64,000 nucleotides of DNA from Gluconacetobacter entanii (GTDB lineage Bacteria; Pseudomonadota; Alphaproteobacteria; Acetobacterales; Acetobacteraceae): the NCBI RefSeq assembly GCF_003206495.1, contig NZ_NKUF01000008.1, forward strand, positions 43,258 to 107,257, read 5' to 3'. Of the stretch, positions 1 to 12,131 are shown in pieces (the stretch's first letter is position 1; each line of letters begins with the position of its first letter). A model generated the notes under the pieces. The model saw nothing but the letters and a program-made list of their open reading frames with translations, did no database searches and was not told where the DNA came from. Both the position numbers and the translations under genes were made by a program.

Positions 1-6
1 GTTTTT

Positions 7-91
<85 letters not shown>

Positions 92-169
92 ACATTGCCC
101 AAGCTACAAGCGCGCGGCTTTAGCGCAGAGTAGCCATGGGGGCAAGATGCGAACCCGAATAACGCCCTC

Positions 170-1612
170 TCAGCCCCGCTTTTTTTGCCCTTCCGCCTCG
201 GCCTTTGCACGTGCGGCCCCCAGATGGAGGTCGAACTGTTCCGCCACGGGCCACGGCCCCGCGCGCATCGCCGCCTCCCCATGCAGCCACACGGCAGCAC
301 ACGCGCCTTCCCACGCAGGCATGCCCGCCGCCATCATGGTGGCGACGATCCCGGTCAGGGTATCGCCCGACCCCGCCGTGCCCAGCGCGGGCGTCGCATG
401 GTCGTTGATCGCGACCCGCCCGTCCGGGGCGGCGATGATCGTGTCCGGCCCCTTCATCACCACCACCGCGTCAATCAGGGCTGCCGCAGCACGGGCGGCG
501 GCCAGGCGGTCCTCGCCCGGATGGCCGAACACGCGCGCGAACTCCCCGGCATGGGGGGTGACCACCGCCGCCCCGCGCAGGCGTCCGGGATCGCCCGCCG
601 CCATGGAAAACGCCCCGGCATCCGCCACGACCTGCCGCTTCGCCTCCACCAGCGTGGGAAAGACGGAGCCCACCTCCTCCACCGTCAGGCCGGGCCCGCA
701 GACCCAGACCCTGCGCCGGGCATCGTGCAGCAGTTCGGGCAAGGGAGCGGAATCCACGATCAGCCCCGCCGGGGCCTGCATGCGGTACAGGTCCGCCGCC
801 GCCCCCACCGCAAGCCGGACAAGCCCCGCGCCGCTGCCGCGCGCACCCCCAGCCGAAAGCCGCGCCGCACCAGGCATCTGCGCGCCGCCGCAGATGCTGA
901 CCACGCCGCGGCTGTATTTATAACTCTCCACCCCGCAATGCGGCACCTGCCACAGGCCCGGCGCATTATGCCATGTACATACGCCCGCCTGCCCCACGAC
1001 GCTTTCGGGGATACCGATGTCCGCCACCTCGCACCGCCCGCACAGGCCGCGCCCCGGCAGCAGCAGGTGCCCCGGCTTGCGCCGGCAGAACGTCACCGTC
1101 AGTTCCGCCTGCGGGGCGTATCCACGCACCGCGCCGGTGCCCCCATCGACGCCCGTGGGCATGTCGATGGCGACGACACGGCGTGCCGCGCGCAGCACGT
1201 CCGCCACATTCCCTTCCACCGGGCGCGACAGGCCCGCGCCGAAGATCGCGTCGATCACAAGATCGAAATGTCCAACCTGCGCGGCCTCGAACGGCACCAC
1301 CGGCCCGTCCCACAGCGCGGCGGCCGCGGCGGCATCGCCCCCCGGACGTGGCGGGGCAAGGGAGGCGATGCTGACGGGCCATCCCGCCTGCGCCAGACGC
1401 CGGGCGGCGACATACCCGTCGCCCCCGTTATTCCCCGGACCGCACAGCACAAGGACCCGGCACGGCCGTACATGGCGGCGCACCGCGCGTTCCACCGCGC
1501 GCCCGGCATGTTCCATCAACGTGCGAATCGGCACCTCGCGCGCGGCAAGGGCATCCACGCGGCCCATCTGCGCCGGATCGGGAAGCAGCAGTCGGTAAGC
1601 GGCGTCATTCAT
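170..1612 (-). CDS. nnr: bifunctional NAD(P)H-hydrate epimerase / ADP-dependent dehydratase
   Basis: Repairs hydrated NADH and NADPH. The N-terminal YjeF_N half epimerises R/S-NAD(P)HX and the C-terminal ribokinase-like half dehydrates S-NAD(P)HX using ADP. The protein is 480 aa. GNNGGDG, the epimerase nucleotide-binding motif, lies at residues 60-66. The C-terminal half contains VVVMKGPDTIIAAPDG and, further on, GTAGSGDTLTGIV, the anionic-hole/ADP-site signature of the dehydratase. The ATG at 1612 was chosen because it has GGGAGG a few bases upstream and gives the family start. The frame stays open for 36 further codons upstream without resemblance to the family. It is the only gene between the tRNA and a divergent CopD-like gene. 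Confidence in family is high; full bifunctionality is inferred from both motifs being intact. Confidence 0.93.
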   Translation of the reverse strand: MNDAAYRLLLPDPAQMGRVDALAAREVPIRTLMEHAGRAVERAVRRHVRPCRVLVLCGPGNNGGDGYVAARRLAQAGWPVSIASLAPPRPGGDAAAAAALWDGPVVPFEAAQVGHFDLVIDAIFGAGLSRPVEGNVADVLRAARRVVAIDMPTGVDGGTGAVRGYAPQAELTVTFCRRKPGHLLLPGRGLCGRCEVADIGIPESVVGQAGVCTWHNAPGLWQVPHCGVESYKYSRGVVSICGGAQMPGAARLSAGGARGSGAGLVRLAVGAAADLYRMQAPAGLIVDSAPLPELLHDARRRVWVCGPGLTVEEVGSVFPTLVEAKRQVVADAGAFSMAAGDPGRLRGAAVVTPHAGEFARVFGHPGEDRLAAARAAAALIDAVVVMKGPDTIIAAPDGRVAINDHATPALGTAGSGDTLTGIVATMMAAGMPAWEGACAAVWLHGEAAMRAGPWPVAEQFDLHLGAARAKAEAEGQKKRG

Positions 1613-1831
1613 GATCGGTCCTCCCTGAAGCGGAACTGTGGGGCGAAAGCACGCGGGCCGGGACCACAGGATGGAAACGGGTTCCGAAATGCGGCCGGAA
1701 ATATGCCCGGTGGCATGCAATATCTTGCATTATGAACGCGAAATCGGGAAACAACCGTGCATGCTTTCCCGATGGGCGCCATGACGGAGACGCATTCGCC
1801 CATCCCATCGTTTTCCAAAACCGGAGGCGTC

Positions 1832-2284
1832 ATGTCCCACTCCATCATCTGGAGCCTTGTGCTCGCCGTTCACCTTCTTGGCATGGCCGCATGGGTGGGC
1901 GGCATGATCTATGCCGTGTTCGTCCTCAAGCCGAGTCTCGGCCTGCTTGACCCGACCCCGCGTGCATCCGTCCACCTGCAGACGCTCAACCGCTTCTTCC
2001 GCATCGTCTGGCACACCATGCCGATGGTGCTGGTGACCGGGTGGCTGATGATCTTCCACGAAGGGGGCTTTGCCGCCATCCCGTGGCAGATCAACCTGAT
2101 GCAGCTACTTGGCCTGATGATGGCGCTGATCTTCGCGCGGATCTATTTCGGCCCCTACAAGAAGGTGCGCCGCGCACTGCGTCCGCAGCCCGCCATGTTC
2201 GATTCGATCCGTTCGCAGATCCTCATCAATATCGGCCTTGGCGTGCTGACCATCGTGGCCGCGTCGCTGGCCCATCCGTTCTGA
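1832..2284 (+). CDS. CopD-like integral membrane protein
   Basis: A 150-aa hydrophobic protein with about four membrane segments: residues about 5-27, 55-75, 85-105 and 128-147. The N-terminal helix carries VHLLGMAAWVGGMIYAVFVL, where the H and W-GG pattern resembles the membrane domain of CopD/DUF2269-type proteins. A second histidine sits in VWHTMP. The ATG at 1832 has CCGGAGG directly upstream, so the 25 codons of open frame before it were excluded. The role is unknown: copper or haem handling is possible by family, but nothing nearby supports it. A 7-bp stem hairpin follows the stop codon. Confidence 0.7.
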   Translation: MSHSIIWSLVLAVHLLGMAAWVGGMIYAVFVLKPSLGLLDPTPRASVHLQTLNRFFRIVWHTMPMVLVTGWLMIFHEGGFAAIPWQINLMQLLGLMMALIFARIYFGPYKKVRRALRPQPAMFDSIRSQILINIGLGVLTIVAASLAHPF

Positions 2285-2296
2285 TGTCATGAAAAT

Positions 2297-2317
2297 GCCC
2301 GTGACTGATACACGGGC
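2297..2317 (+). terminator. hairpin after the CopD-like gene
   Basis: GCCCGTG and CACGGGC (7-bp perfect arms, 7-nt loop) begin 12 bases after the stop codon. No clear T-tract follows, so termination is inferred from position only. The remaining 180 bases before the helicase show nothing else recognisable. Confidence 0.4.
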
Positions 2318-2495
2318 GCACCGACATCCTTGATTTTCATACGGGATGCGGATAGGCAGGGGAAGTGTGGAATCGAGGGATTCGCCCTTGGTCCACAGGC
2401 CCCTGCGTTGCTGCAGGCGATCAGGCGCGGTAACCTGATAGGCGGTATGGTAGCAATCCGGACGGGACCTCACCACTGACACGTTCGAGAGAATT

Positions 2496-4070
<1,575 letters not shown>

Positions 4071-4087
4071 CCCGAAAGACTTTGCCC

Positions 4088-5365
4088 GTGTCTGAAATCA
4101 TGCAGGTTCATATCGATGCCCTTGGCGCGGAAGGGCACGGTCTTGCACGCCTGCCTGATGGCGCGCCCCTGTTCGTGACAGGCGCCCTTCCCGGGGAGGA
4201 TGTCACCATCGTCCCGACGGGTGACGGCAGGGGGCAACTGGAAACGGTGATCCATCCCAGTGCCGACCGGGTTGCGCCGGTCTGTGACCTGTTCGGGCAA
4301 TGCGGCGGGTGTTCCGTCCAGTACATGTCCCTGCCCCTGTCCCTGCGGTGGAAGACGGACACGGTCCTGCGCGCCCTGCACGCCGCAGGGTACGCGGATC
4401 CGGTGCCCGTCACGTCATGGCAGGGTGCGCCCATGACCCGGCGGCGGGTGGACCTTGCCTTCGCCCGTGCGGAACAGGACATCATACTCGGACTGCATCG
4501 CAGGCGTGGCGCGGTCGTGGACATGACGCAGTGCCATGTTCTGGAACCCGCGCTGTTCGCGCTGCTTGCCCCGCTGCGGCAGATGCTGCACTCGCTGCCT
4601 GCGGTGCGGCGTGGGGGCGACCTGCAGATCAACATGCTCGACAGCGGGCCGGACCTGCTGCTTGCCACCGACGGGCCGCCAGGTCCCGACGACCGCCGGA
4701 TCCTGGCGCAGTTCGCGGGCACGCACCGTATCCCGAGGATTTCATGGCGCCCCCCTGGCAGCCATGACACCCCCGAAACCGCGGCGCAGACGGCAGGCGT
4801 GTGGCATGAATTCTGTGGTGTGCGCACGGCCCCGCCACCGGGCGCCTTCCTCCAGCCCAGTCGGGCGGGCGAGGATGCGATCCGTCAGGCGGTCCTTGAC
4901 GCCCTGCCGACCAAGCGGATCAGGGGCGACATCATCGAACTTTATGCCGGATGTGGCACACTGTCCTTCGCACTGGCCGAACGGGCGCGGGTCATGGCGT
5001 ATGAAGGGGATGCTGCGGCGTTTGCCTGCCTGAAGCAGGCCAGTGGCGGCACGCGGGTGCAGGCGTTCCACAATGACCTCAACCGCCAGCCGGTCATGGG
5101 CACGACCCTTGCCAAGGCCGGCGCGGTCGTGCTGGACCCGCCCCATGCCGGGGCAGGTGCGCAGTTGCAGCAGATCATCGACGGCAAGCCGCTGCGTGTC
5201 ATCTATGTCAGTTGCAACCCCACGGCCCTGCGGCGCGACGCGGCGAGCCTGCTGCAGGCAGGATACAGGCTGGAACGTGTCACGGTCATCGACCAGTTCC
5301 TGTGGTCCACCGAGGTGGAAAGCGTCTGCCTGTTCACCCGTCCGCCCCCGCCACGTCGGCGCTGA
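4088..5365 (+). CDS. class I SAM-dependent RNA m5U methyltransferase (RlmD/TrmA family)
   Basis: Methylates C5 of a uridine, probably in 23S rRNA. The 425-aa protein has an N-terminal TRAM-like region, then a cysteine set C-x5-C-x2-C (CDLFGQCGGC) with a later CHVLEP cysteine, as expected for the [4Fe-4S] cluster of RlmD-type enzymes. The SAM site is IIELYAGCGTLSFALAE. DPPHAGAG and the catalytic VSCNPTALRRD complete the family signature, with the nucleophilic Cys in the last motif. GTG at 4088 is preferred because GAAAG lies at a suitable distance; TTG at 4082 and ATG at 4100 are alternatives. The Fe-S cluster links it to the SUF operon just downstream on the other strand. The exact target base cannot be told from sequence. 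Confidence 0.88.
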   Translation: MSEIMQVHIDALGAEGHGLARLPDGAPLFVTGALPGEDVTIVPTGDGRGQLETVIHPSADRVAPVCDLFGQCGGCSVQYMSLPLSLRWKTDTVLRALHAAGYADPVPVTSWQGAPMTRRRVDLAFARAEQDIILGLHRRRGAVVDMTQCHVLEPALFALLAPLRQMLHSLPAVRRGGDLQINMLDSGPDLLLATDGPPGPDDRRILAQFAGTHRIPRISWRPPGSHDTPETAAQTAGVWHEFCGVRTAPPPGAFLQPSRAGEDAIRQAVLDALPTKRIRGDIIELYAGCGTLSFALAERARVMAYEGDAAAFACLKQASGGTRVQAFHNDLNRQPVMGTTLAKAGAVVLDPPHAGAGAQLQQIIDGKPLRVIYVSCNPTALRRDAASLLQAGYRLERVTVIDQFLWSTEVESVCLFTRPPPPRRR

Positions 5366-5389
5366 GGAATATTTTCCGGAGCAGATAAA

Positions 5390-5460
5390 AGTTTCTGGTG
5401 AAGCTTTTTCCAAAAAGCTTCACCAGAAACCGCCGCCTTTTAAAAAAGGCGGCCTCAAAA
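5390..5460. repeat. dispersed double-hairpin repeat, copy 1
   Basis: Two adjacent hairpins lie between convergent genes. Hairpin A spans 5392-5429: 18-bp perfect arms around a CC loop, core GAAGCTTTTT/AAAAAGCTTC. Hairpin B spans 5432-5453: GCCGCCTTTT/AAAAGGCGGC around AA. Either strand presents a stem followed by an A/T tract, so it could terminate transcription from both sides. The same arrangement recurs at about 17.3, 32.9, 37.4 and 58.1 kb. Nothing else is visible in this 118-bp gap. Confidence 0.85.
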
Positions 5461-5483
5461 ACATCGATTCTTTACCCGATCAT

Positions 5484-5867
5484 TCAGACGTGGAAGCTCT
5501 CGCCGCAGCCACAACGCCCCTTTTCATTGGGGTTGGAAAAGGTAAAGCCGGATTCAAGCTGCTTGACCTCGTAATCCATCACCGAACCGATCAGGAACAG
5601 CGTCGCCTTGCGGTCCACCAGCACGGTCACGCCATGGTCGCGGACAACTTCGTCCCCCGGCCCCGCCTCGTCCACGAAAGACATGTCATAGGCATGGCCT
5701 GAACAGCCCTTGGTCGAAATGGCGATCCGCAGCAACTGCCCGGCATGGGCATTGGCGTAGAGCGAGGCAAGGCGTTTCGCCGCACGCTCCGTCAGGGTCA
5801 TCAGCGGCGGCAGTTCACGGCGCGCGGGCGACGTGGCGGAGGCAGCAGCATCGGTATGCGTTGTCAT
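5484..5867 (-). CDS. sufA: A-type iron-sulfur carrier of the SUF operon
   Basis: HesB/IscA-family carrier that accepts assembled clusters and delivers them to apo-proteins. The 127-aa protein has the three conserved cysteines: C55 in STKGCSGHAYDM and C119/C121 in GRCGCGESF at the C-terminus. About 20 residues at the N-terminus are a non-conserved Ala/Thr-rich extension. It is the last gene of the leftward operon, 19 bases after sufT. Assignment as SufA rather than ErpA/IscA rests on operon position. Confidence 0.92.
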   Translation of the reverse strand: MTTHTDAAASATSPARRELPPLMTLTERAAKRLASLYANAHAGQLLRIAISTKGCSGHAYDMSFVDEAGPGDEVVRDHGVTVLVDRKATLFLIGSVMDYEVKQLESGFTFSNPNEKGRCGCGESFHV

Positions 5868-5886
5868 GGCTGTATTTCCACGTGGA

Positions 5887-6354
5887 TCAGAACATGTTCA
5901 GGGTCAGGCGGGCATCCTCGCTCATGCGCGACATGTCCCACGGCGGATCCCACACGATCTCCACCGTGGCGGTGCTGACCCTGTCAATTTTTTCGACCGC
6001 TTCCTTCACCTGCGCCGGAAGTTCCTGCGCACTGGGACAGTTGGGGGCCGTCAGCGTCATTTCAATCTTGACGGTGCCGTCATCATGCAAGTCGATGGCG
6101 TAAATCAGCCCCAGTTCATAGATGTTGACCGGGATTTCCGGGTCATAGACCGTCGCGATCGCCTCGATCACCGCATCTTCCGATACCATGCCGTCGGCTG
6201 CAGGGGCGACAGGCTGCGCGCCATCGGGGGTCCAGACGGACATGACGTCGCCCTCCTTCGCAGGGGCATGCCCTTCCTCCAGCGAGAAAGAGGCAGGCTC
6301 CTTCGCCTCCTGCTGTTCCGGGGCGGATCGCGTATCGTCGGATTTCACTTCCAT
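5887..6354 (-). CDS. sufT: Fe-S assembly factor SufT (MIP18/DUF59 family)
   Basis: DUF59-family protein that assists maturation of Fe-S proteins. In the 155-aa protein the first 55 residues are a variable acidic region. The conserved domain then runs VIEAIATVYDPEIPVNIYEL to about residue 120, with TLTAPNCPSAQELP carrying the single conserved cysteine and VEIVWDPPWDMSRMSEDAR closing the family signature. It sits 6 bases after sufU and 19 before sufA, so co-transcription is near certain. Its cysteine is the presumed functional residue by family knowledge. Confidence 0.9.
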   Translation of the reverse strand: MEVKSDDTRSAPEQQEAKEPASFSLEEGHAPAKEGDVMSVWTPDGAQPVAPAADGMVSEDAVIEAIATVYDPEIPVNIYELGLIYAIDLHDDGTVKIEMTLTAPNCPSAQELPAQVKEAVEKIDRVSTATVEIVWDPPWDMSRMSEDARLTLNMF

Positions 6355-6360
6355 GACGCT

Positions 6361-6789
6361 TTACCTGTCTTTCAAATCATTCAGCATGGCATTCAGTGCG
6401 GTCCACGGCAGGGTCGCGCAGCGAATGCGCGAACGATGCTGGTGCAGGGGAGCGAACACCGCGAGGTCCCCTGCCCCCTCGGCAGGCTGTCCGGTTTTCA
6501 GCATGGTCTCGAACACGGTGCCCAGTTCCGCCACCTGTGCGGCGTCATGCCCGGTGACATGTTCGGCCATCAGGTCCGCCGACGCCGCACATATGGCACA
6601 GCCACGGGTTTCATGGCGCACGGCGGCAATCCGCCCCTCCGGCGTCATCGACGCCGTCAGTCGCACCCGATCACCACAGAGCGGATTCGTCCCCTCGCCC
6701 TGTGCCTGCGCATCCGCCACCTGTCCACCAAACATGGGCGCGCTGGCGCGTTCGACAACCAGACGACGGTAAAGATCCCCCTGTGTCAT
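6361..6789 (-). CDS. sufU: SufU-type Fe-S scaffold/sulfurtransferase
   Basis: NifU-N/SufU-fold protein that accepts persulfide sulfur from the SufS desulfurase. The 142-aa protein has the zinc/active-site set NPLCGD (C38, D40), GCAICAAS (C64, C67) and RIRCATLPW (C124). It lies 24 bases after sufS. No sufE gene is present in the operon, so SufU probably is the SufS partner here, as established in Bacillus; that is inference for this organism. Confidence 0.92.
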   Translation of the reverse strand: MTQGDLYRRLVVERASAPMFGGQVADAQAQGEGTNPLCGDRVRLTASMTPEGRIAAVRHETRGCAICAASADLMAEHVTGHDAAQVAELGTVFETMLKTGQPAEGAGDLAVFAPLHQHRSRIRCATLPWTALNAMLNDLKDR

Positions 6790-6813
6790 TGACTCCCCTG
6801 CCTCATCGCACCC

Positions 6814-8064
6814 TCACACAAAGAACTTGCGAATCTGTTCAAGGGTCCGCGCAAGGACGTCGATTTCCTCCCGCGTGGTGTAGATCCCGAAACTTGCCCT
6901 TGCCGTCGCACTCAGCCCAATCCGGCGCATCAGCGGTTCGGCGCAGTGATGGCCCGCCCGCACGGCGATGCCGTTACGGTCCAGCAGCGTCGCGATGTCA
7001 TGGGGATGGACGTCATCCATCGTAAAGGAAATGACGCCACCCCGGTCCCGTGCCGTGCCGACGAAATTCAGGCCCGTGACCTCGCCCAGACGTCCCAGCG
7101 CATGCTCCGTCAGCGCCGCCTCATGCGCGCCGATCGCAGCAAAGCCGATGGCCTCGATATAGGACAGCGCCGCGCCAAGGCCGATGACCTCCACGATGGC
7201 GGGGGTTCCGGCCTCGAACTTGTGCGGAACCGGCGCCCATGTCGATTTCTCGAACGTGACGGAGGAGATCATGTCCCCGCCCCCCATAAAGGGCGGCATC
7301 GCCTCCAGCAGTTCACGCCGCGCCCACAGGAACCCGATCCCGGTCGGCCCGTACAGCTTGTGCCCGGTCACGACATAGAAATCGGCATCGAGGGCCTGCA
7401 CATCCACACGCCGGTGCACCGCAAGCTGGCTGCCATCGAACAGGACGCGCGCACCCGCCGCATGCGCCATGTCCGCAATGGCGCGGGCGTCGGTCACGGT
7501 GCCCAGCACGTTGGACATATGGGTGATCGCCACCAGCGCCACCCGGCCATCGGCCAGCAGGCTTGATAGCGAGTCCATGTCCAGTTCGCCGCTGTCGGTC
7601 ACGGCGGCGACGCGCAGTTCGATCCCGGCGCGATCACGCAGCATCTGCCACGGGACAAGGTTGGCGTGATGCTCCATTTCGGAAATCACGACCGCCTGCC
7701 CCGGCTTCAGCAGCGCGCCATAGGACTGCGCGACGAGGTTGATGGCCTCCGTGCTGTTGCGGGTGAACACGATTTCCTCGCGTCCCGCGGCATTGATGAA
7801 GGCCGCGACCTGATCGCGGACGGCCTCGTACGCCTCGGTCGTGCGTTCGCTCATCCAGTACAGGCCACGATGGATGTTGGCGTACTGCGTGCGCATCGTA
7901 TCGGCCATCGTGTCGATGACCTGACGCGGTTTCTGCGCCGATGCCGCACTGTCGAGGAAGACGAGCGGCTTTCCATGCACCTGCTGCGACAGGATCGGGA
8001 AATCGGCCCGCAGGTGCCGCAGGGCGTCGGCCGGGTCCACCGCCTGTACGAGGGTCTTGTCCAT
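6814..8064 (-). CDS. sufS: cysteine desulfurase SufS (class II)
   Basis: PLP enzyme converting L-cysteine to L-alanine and an enzyme-bound persulfide for cluster assembly. The 416-aa protein carries PLP lysine K236 in VVTGHKLYGPTG and the persulfide cysteine C374 in RAGHHCAEPLM, followed by the substrate-binding region RASFGIYTT. The ATG at 8064 overlaps the sufD stop by one base (TGATG), giving translational coupling; eight open codons upstream lie inside sufD and were not used. The class II active-site loop spacing matches SufS rather than IscS. Confidence 0.95.
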   Translation of the reverse strand: MDKTLVQAVDPADALRHLRADFPILSQQVHGKPLVFLDSAASAQKPRQVIDTMADTMRTQYANIHRGLYWMSERTTEAYEAVRDQVAAFINAAGREEIVFTRNSTEAINLVAQSYGALLKPGQAVVISEMEHHANLVPWQMLRDRAGIELRVAAVTDSGELDMDSLSSLLADGRVALVAITHMSNVLGTVTDARAIADMAHAAGARVLFDGSQLAVHRRVDVQALDADFYVVTGHKLYGPTGIGFLWARRELLEAMPPFMGGGDMISSVTFEKSTWAPVPHKFEAGTPAIVEVIGLGAALSYIEAIGFAAIGAHEAALTEHALGRLGEVTGLNFVGTARDRGGVISFTMDDVHPHDIATLLDRNGIAVRAGHHCAEPLMRRIGLSATARASFGIYTTREEIDVLARTLEQIRKFFV

Positions 8065-9335
8065 CACGCGTTCCTCTGGTTCCACCATGCCTCGACCGCA
8101 AGGTCGAGGCTGTCGCGCAGGCGCGTATCCTCCAGCAGGTGCACCACATCATGCAGGAAGGCACGGATCAGCATCGAACGCGCATCCGCCAGCGCGATGC
8201 CACGGCTGCGCAGGTAGAAAAGCTGGTCCGGGTCGATCGCACCCACCGTCGCGCCATGGCTGCACTTGACGTCATCGGCGTAGATCTCAAGTTCCGGCTT
8301 GGCGTCGATTTCCGCCGTATCCGACAGCAGGAGCGCCTGGTTCATCTGGTAGCCGTCGGTCTTCTGGGCGATGCGTTCCACGTGGATCTTACCCTGGAAC
8401 ACGCCGCGCGCATGACCCGCCAGCACATTCTTGACCGTCTGGCGCGATACGCAGTTGGGGGCGGCATGGGTGATGATGCTGCTCAGGTCGCCATGCTGCT
8501 TCCCGTCGAGCAGTTGCGCGCCATTGACATGCACGCAGGCCCGCTCGCCCAGCAGGGCGGCATGCACCTCATGCCGGCTCAGCGCCGCGCCAAGGGTCAG
8601 GTTGAAACTGTCATACAGCCCGTCTGACGCCACCTGCGCATGGGTCACGGCAATCTGTGACGCCTCCTGCCCTTCGGCCTGCAGGCGGGCATGGGTCAGG
8701 CGCGCGCCATCGGCCACCTGCACCTCGAACACGGGATTATGCAGGTAACTGCCCGTCCCGACCGCCGCCTCCAGCACCGCAAGGCGCGCGCCCGCACCGA
8801 GGATGATGCGATGGCGCGGATGAAAGGAAATGGGTGTCCCTTCTGCGCTGATCCCGATGCTGACCAGCAGCAGCGCGCCGGCATCCACGCCCGCATCGAC
8901 ATGGATGACTGCGCCATCTTCCGCCATGACGGTGTTGAGCGCGGTGCCCACGTCGCCACAGGGATCGATCCAGTCGGCAAAGGCAGGATGGGCGGCGAAT
9001 GCCTCCACCCGCACGCCCTGCGGCAGGCGGGACAGCGCCGTATCAAGCCGCCCGTTGACCAGCACGATGCGCGACGTTCCCGCGCCAAGGCCGGAGACGG
9101 TTTCCACCGTCGCCAGCAGGCGCGCGACTTCGCCTGCGTCCACCTGCGCCGGTGGTGTTGCGAACGGCACGTCGGCCAGCGTGCGAAGCGAGGTGTATTT
9201 CCATGCCTCCACGCCCGCGCGCGGCAGGCCCGCCTGCGTCAGGAACGCTGCCGCCGCACGGCGTTCGGGCAGGTCCCCTTTCCCCCGGCCGAGGAAGGCG
9301 CTCGCACTGATCCCGACCGGGGCGATGGCGTTCAC
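8064..9335 (-). CDS. sufD: SufD subunit of the SufBCD scaffold
   Basis: Non-ATPase component that pairs with SufB in the SufBC2D scaffold on which Fe-S clusters are built. The 423-aa protein has the family features WKYTSLRTLA near the N-terminus, a beta-helix middle, and C-terminal ELEIYADDVKCSHGATVGAID with LFYLRSRGI. The GTG start at 9335 has GGAGG directly upstream and overlaps the sufC stop as GTGA. A longer open frame to 9419 lies entirely inside sufC and is rejected. Confidence 0.95.
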   Translation of the reverse strand: MNAIAPVGISASAFLGRGKGDLPERRAAAAFLTQAGLPRAGVEAWKYTSLRTLADVPFATPPAQVDAGEVARLLATVETVSGLGAGTSRIVLVNGRLDTALSRLPQGVRVEAFAAHPAFADWIDPCGDVGTALNTVMAEDGAVIHVDAGVDAGALLLVSIGISAEGTPISFHPRHRIILGAGARLAVLEAAVGTGSYLHNPVFEVQVADGARLTHARLQAEGQEASQIAVTHAQVASDGLYDSFNLTLGAALSRHEVHAALLGERACVHVNGAQLLDGKQHGDLSSIITHAAPNCVSRQTVKNVLAGHARGVFQGKIHVERIAQKTDGYQMNQALLLSDTAEIDAKPELEIYADDVKCSHGATVGAIDPDQLFYLRSRGIALADARSMLIRAFLHDVVHLLEDTRLRDSLDLAVEAWWNQRNA

Positions 9336-10105
9336 GCCGCCTCCGCAAGGAACTTGGCGTAACCCTGGGCCTCCAGTTCGCGGGCCAGTTCGGGGCCGCC
9401 GCTGTGGATGATGCGCCACTTGGCCATCACATGGATGCGGTCCGGCACGATATAGTCGAGCAGGCGCTGGTGATGGGTGATGACAAGCGCCGAGAAATCG
9501 GGCGAACGCAGGGAGTTCACGCCTTCGGCCACGATGCGCAGCGCGTCGATGTCCAGCCCGCTGTCGGTTTCGTCAAGGATGGCGAAGGACGGCTGGAGCA
9601 TGCGCATCTGCAGCACCTCGTTGCGCTTCTTCTCCCCGCCGGAAAAGCCGACATTGACGTTGCGCTTGAGCATGTCGTCGGACATGGACAGGTGCTTCGT
9701 CTCCTTGCGCACGGCCTTGAGGAAGCCGACGGCGTCAAGCTCCTCCTGCCCGCGGGCGCGGCGCACGGCGTTGACGGCGGTGCGCAGGAAGTTGGCGTTG
9801 TTCACGCCCGGCAGTTCCACCGGCGACTGGAACGCGAGGAACAGGCCAAGGGCCGCGCGCTCCTCCGGCTCGAGCGCCAGCAGGTCCTGCCCCTTGAACG
9901 ATGCGCTCCCGCCCGTGACCTCGTAATCCTCCCGCCCGGCGAGGACATAGGACAGGGTGGACTTGCCCGACCCGTTCGGGCCCATGATGGCATGGACCTC
10001 GCCCGCGGGGATTTCCAGATCGACACCGCGCAGGATTTCCTTGGGCGTCCCGGCATCCGAAATACGGGCGCACAGGCCGTCGATCCTTACAAATTCGTTA
10101 CTCAC
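9332..10105 (-). CDS. sufC: SufC ATPase of the SufBCD scaffold
   Basis: ABC-type ATPase that drives conformational change in SufBC2D. The 257-aa protein has Walker A GPNGSGKST at 42-50, the SufC signature FSGGEKKRNE at 154-163, and Walker B with the switch region FAILDETDSGLDIDAL at about 174-189. The GTG start at 10105 lies 15 bases after the sufB stop. FSGGEKKRNE rather than plain LSGGQ separates SufC from transport ATPases. Confidence 0.97.
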   Translation of the reverse strand: MSNEFVRIDGLCARISDAGTPKEILRGVDLEIPAGEVHAIMGPNGSGKSTLSYVLAGREDYEVTGGSASFKGQDLLALEPEERAALGLFLAFQSPVELPGVNNANFLRTAVNAVRRARGQEELDAVGFLKAVRKETKHLSMSDDMLKRNVNVGFSGGEKKRNEVLQMRMLQPSFAILDETDSGLDIDALRIVAEGVNSLRSPDFSALVITHHQRLLDYIVPDRIHVMAKWRIIHSGGPELARELEAQGYAKFLAEAA

Positions 10106-10120
10106 GTCTCTAATCCCTGT

Positions 10121-11611
<1,491 letters not shown>

Positions 11612-11628
11612 CTGTCTTCACTCCTCCT

Positions 11629-12087
11629 TCAGGCCGTGGCCATTGGGCCGAGGGCCGCGGACGGGGCATCGGGGCCTCGCCGGGATGTCACTGTATGGTT
11701 CTGCATGTCGGACAACGAAATGGACGACAGCGCCTGCAGGATCGCGCCGTTGACCGCATCCCATTGTCCCACCAGCCCGCATTTCGAACGCGCGTCGCAT
11801 TCCCCGCCATCGACACAGGTCGTCAGCGAAATCGGCCCGTCGATCGCCTGGATCACCGCCGCGACCGAGATCTGCGACAGTGGCCGCGCAAGGCGATAGC
11901 CGCCACGTGCGCCGCGCTGCGAAATGACGATCCCCTGCGCGGCCAGCACCTTGAGCACCTTGGCGATGGTCGGTTCCGGGATCCCGGTGGAACGCGACAG
12001 CACGGGAGAGGTCGTGACGTCCTCTTTCTGTCCAAGACGGACCAGGGCCACGACGGCGTAATCGGTCAGTTTTGAAAGTTTCAGCAT
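11629..12087 (-). CDS. Rrf2-family Fe-S-sensing regulator of the SUF operon
   Basis: Probable repressor that senses Fe-S sufficiency and controls the downstream suf genes. In the 152-aa protein residues 1-80 form the winged helix-turn-helix, with GIPEPTIAKVLKVLAAQGIV the recognition region. Three cysteines C91, C97 and C103 (CVDGGECDARSKC, spacing x5/x5) form the likely cluster-binding loop of IscR/Rrf2 proteins. It is first in the operon, immediately before sufB, the usual arrangement in alphaproteobacteria. Cluster type and direction of regulation are inferred, not visible. Confidence 0.9.
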   Translation of the reverse strand: MLKLSKLTDYAVVALVRLGQKEDVTTSPVLSRSTGIPEPTIAKVLKVLAAQGIVISQRGARGGYRLARPLSQISVAAVIQAIDGPISLTTCVDGGECDARSKCGLVGQWDAVNGAILQALSSISLSDMQNHTVTSRRGPDAPSAALGPMATA

Positions 12088-12131
12088 TCTGCCCTCCCGT
12101 ACCCGCCACGTCCAACATTAAATGGACCAGA

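Noticed and set aside
185..1735. 516-codon open frame antisense to nnr
   Set aside because: Arg/His-rich shadow translation of a clear sense gene.
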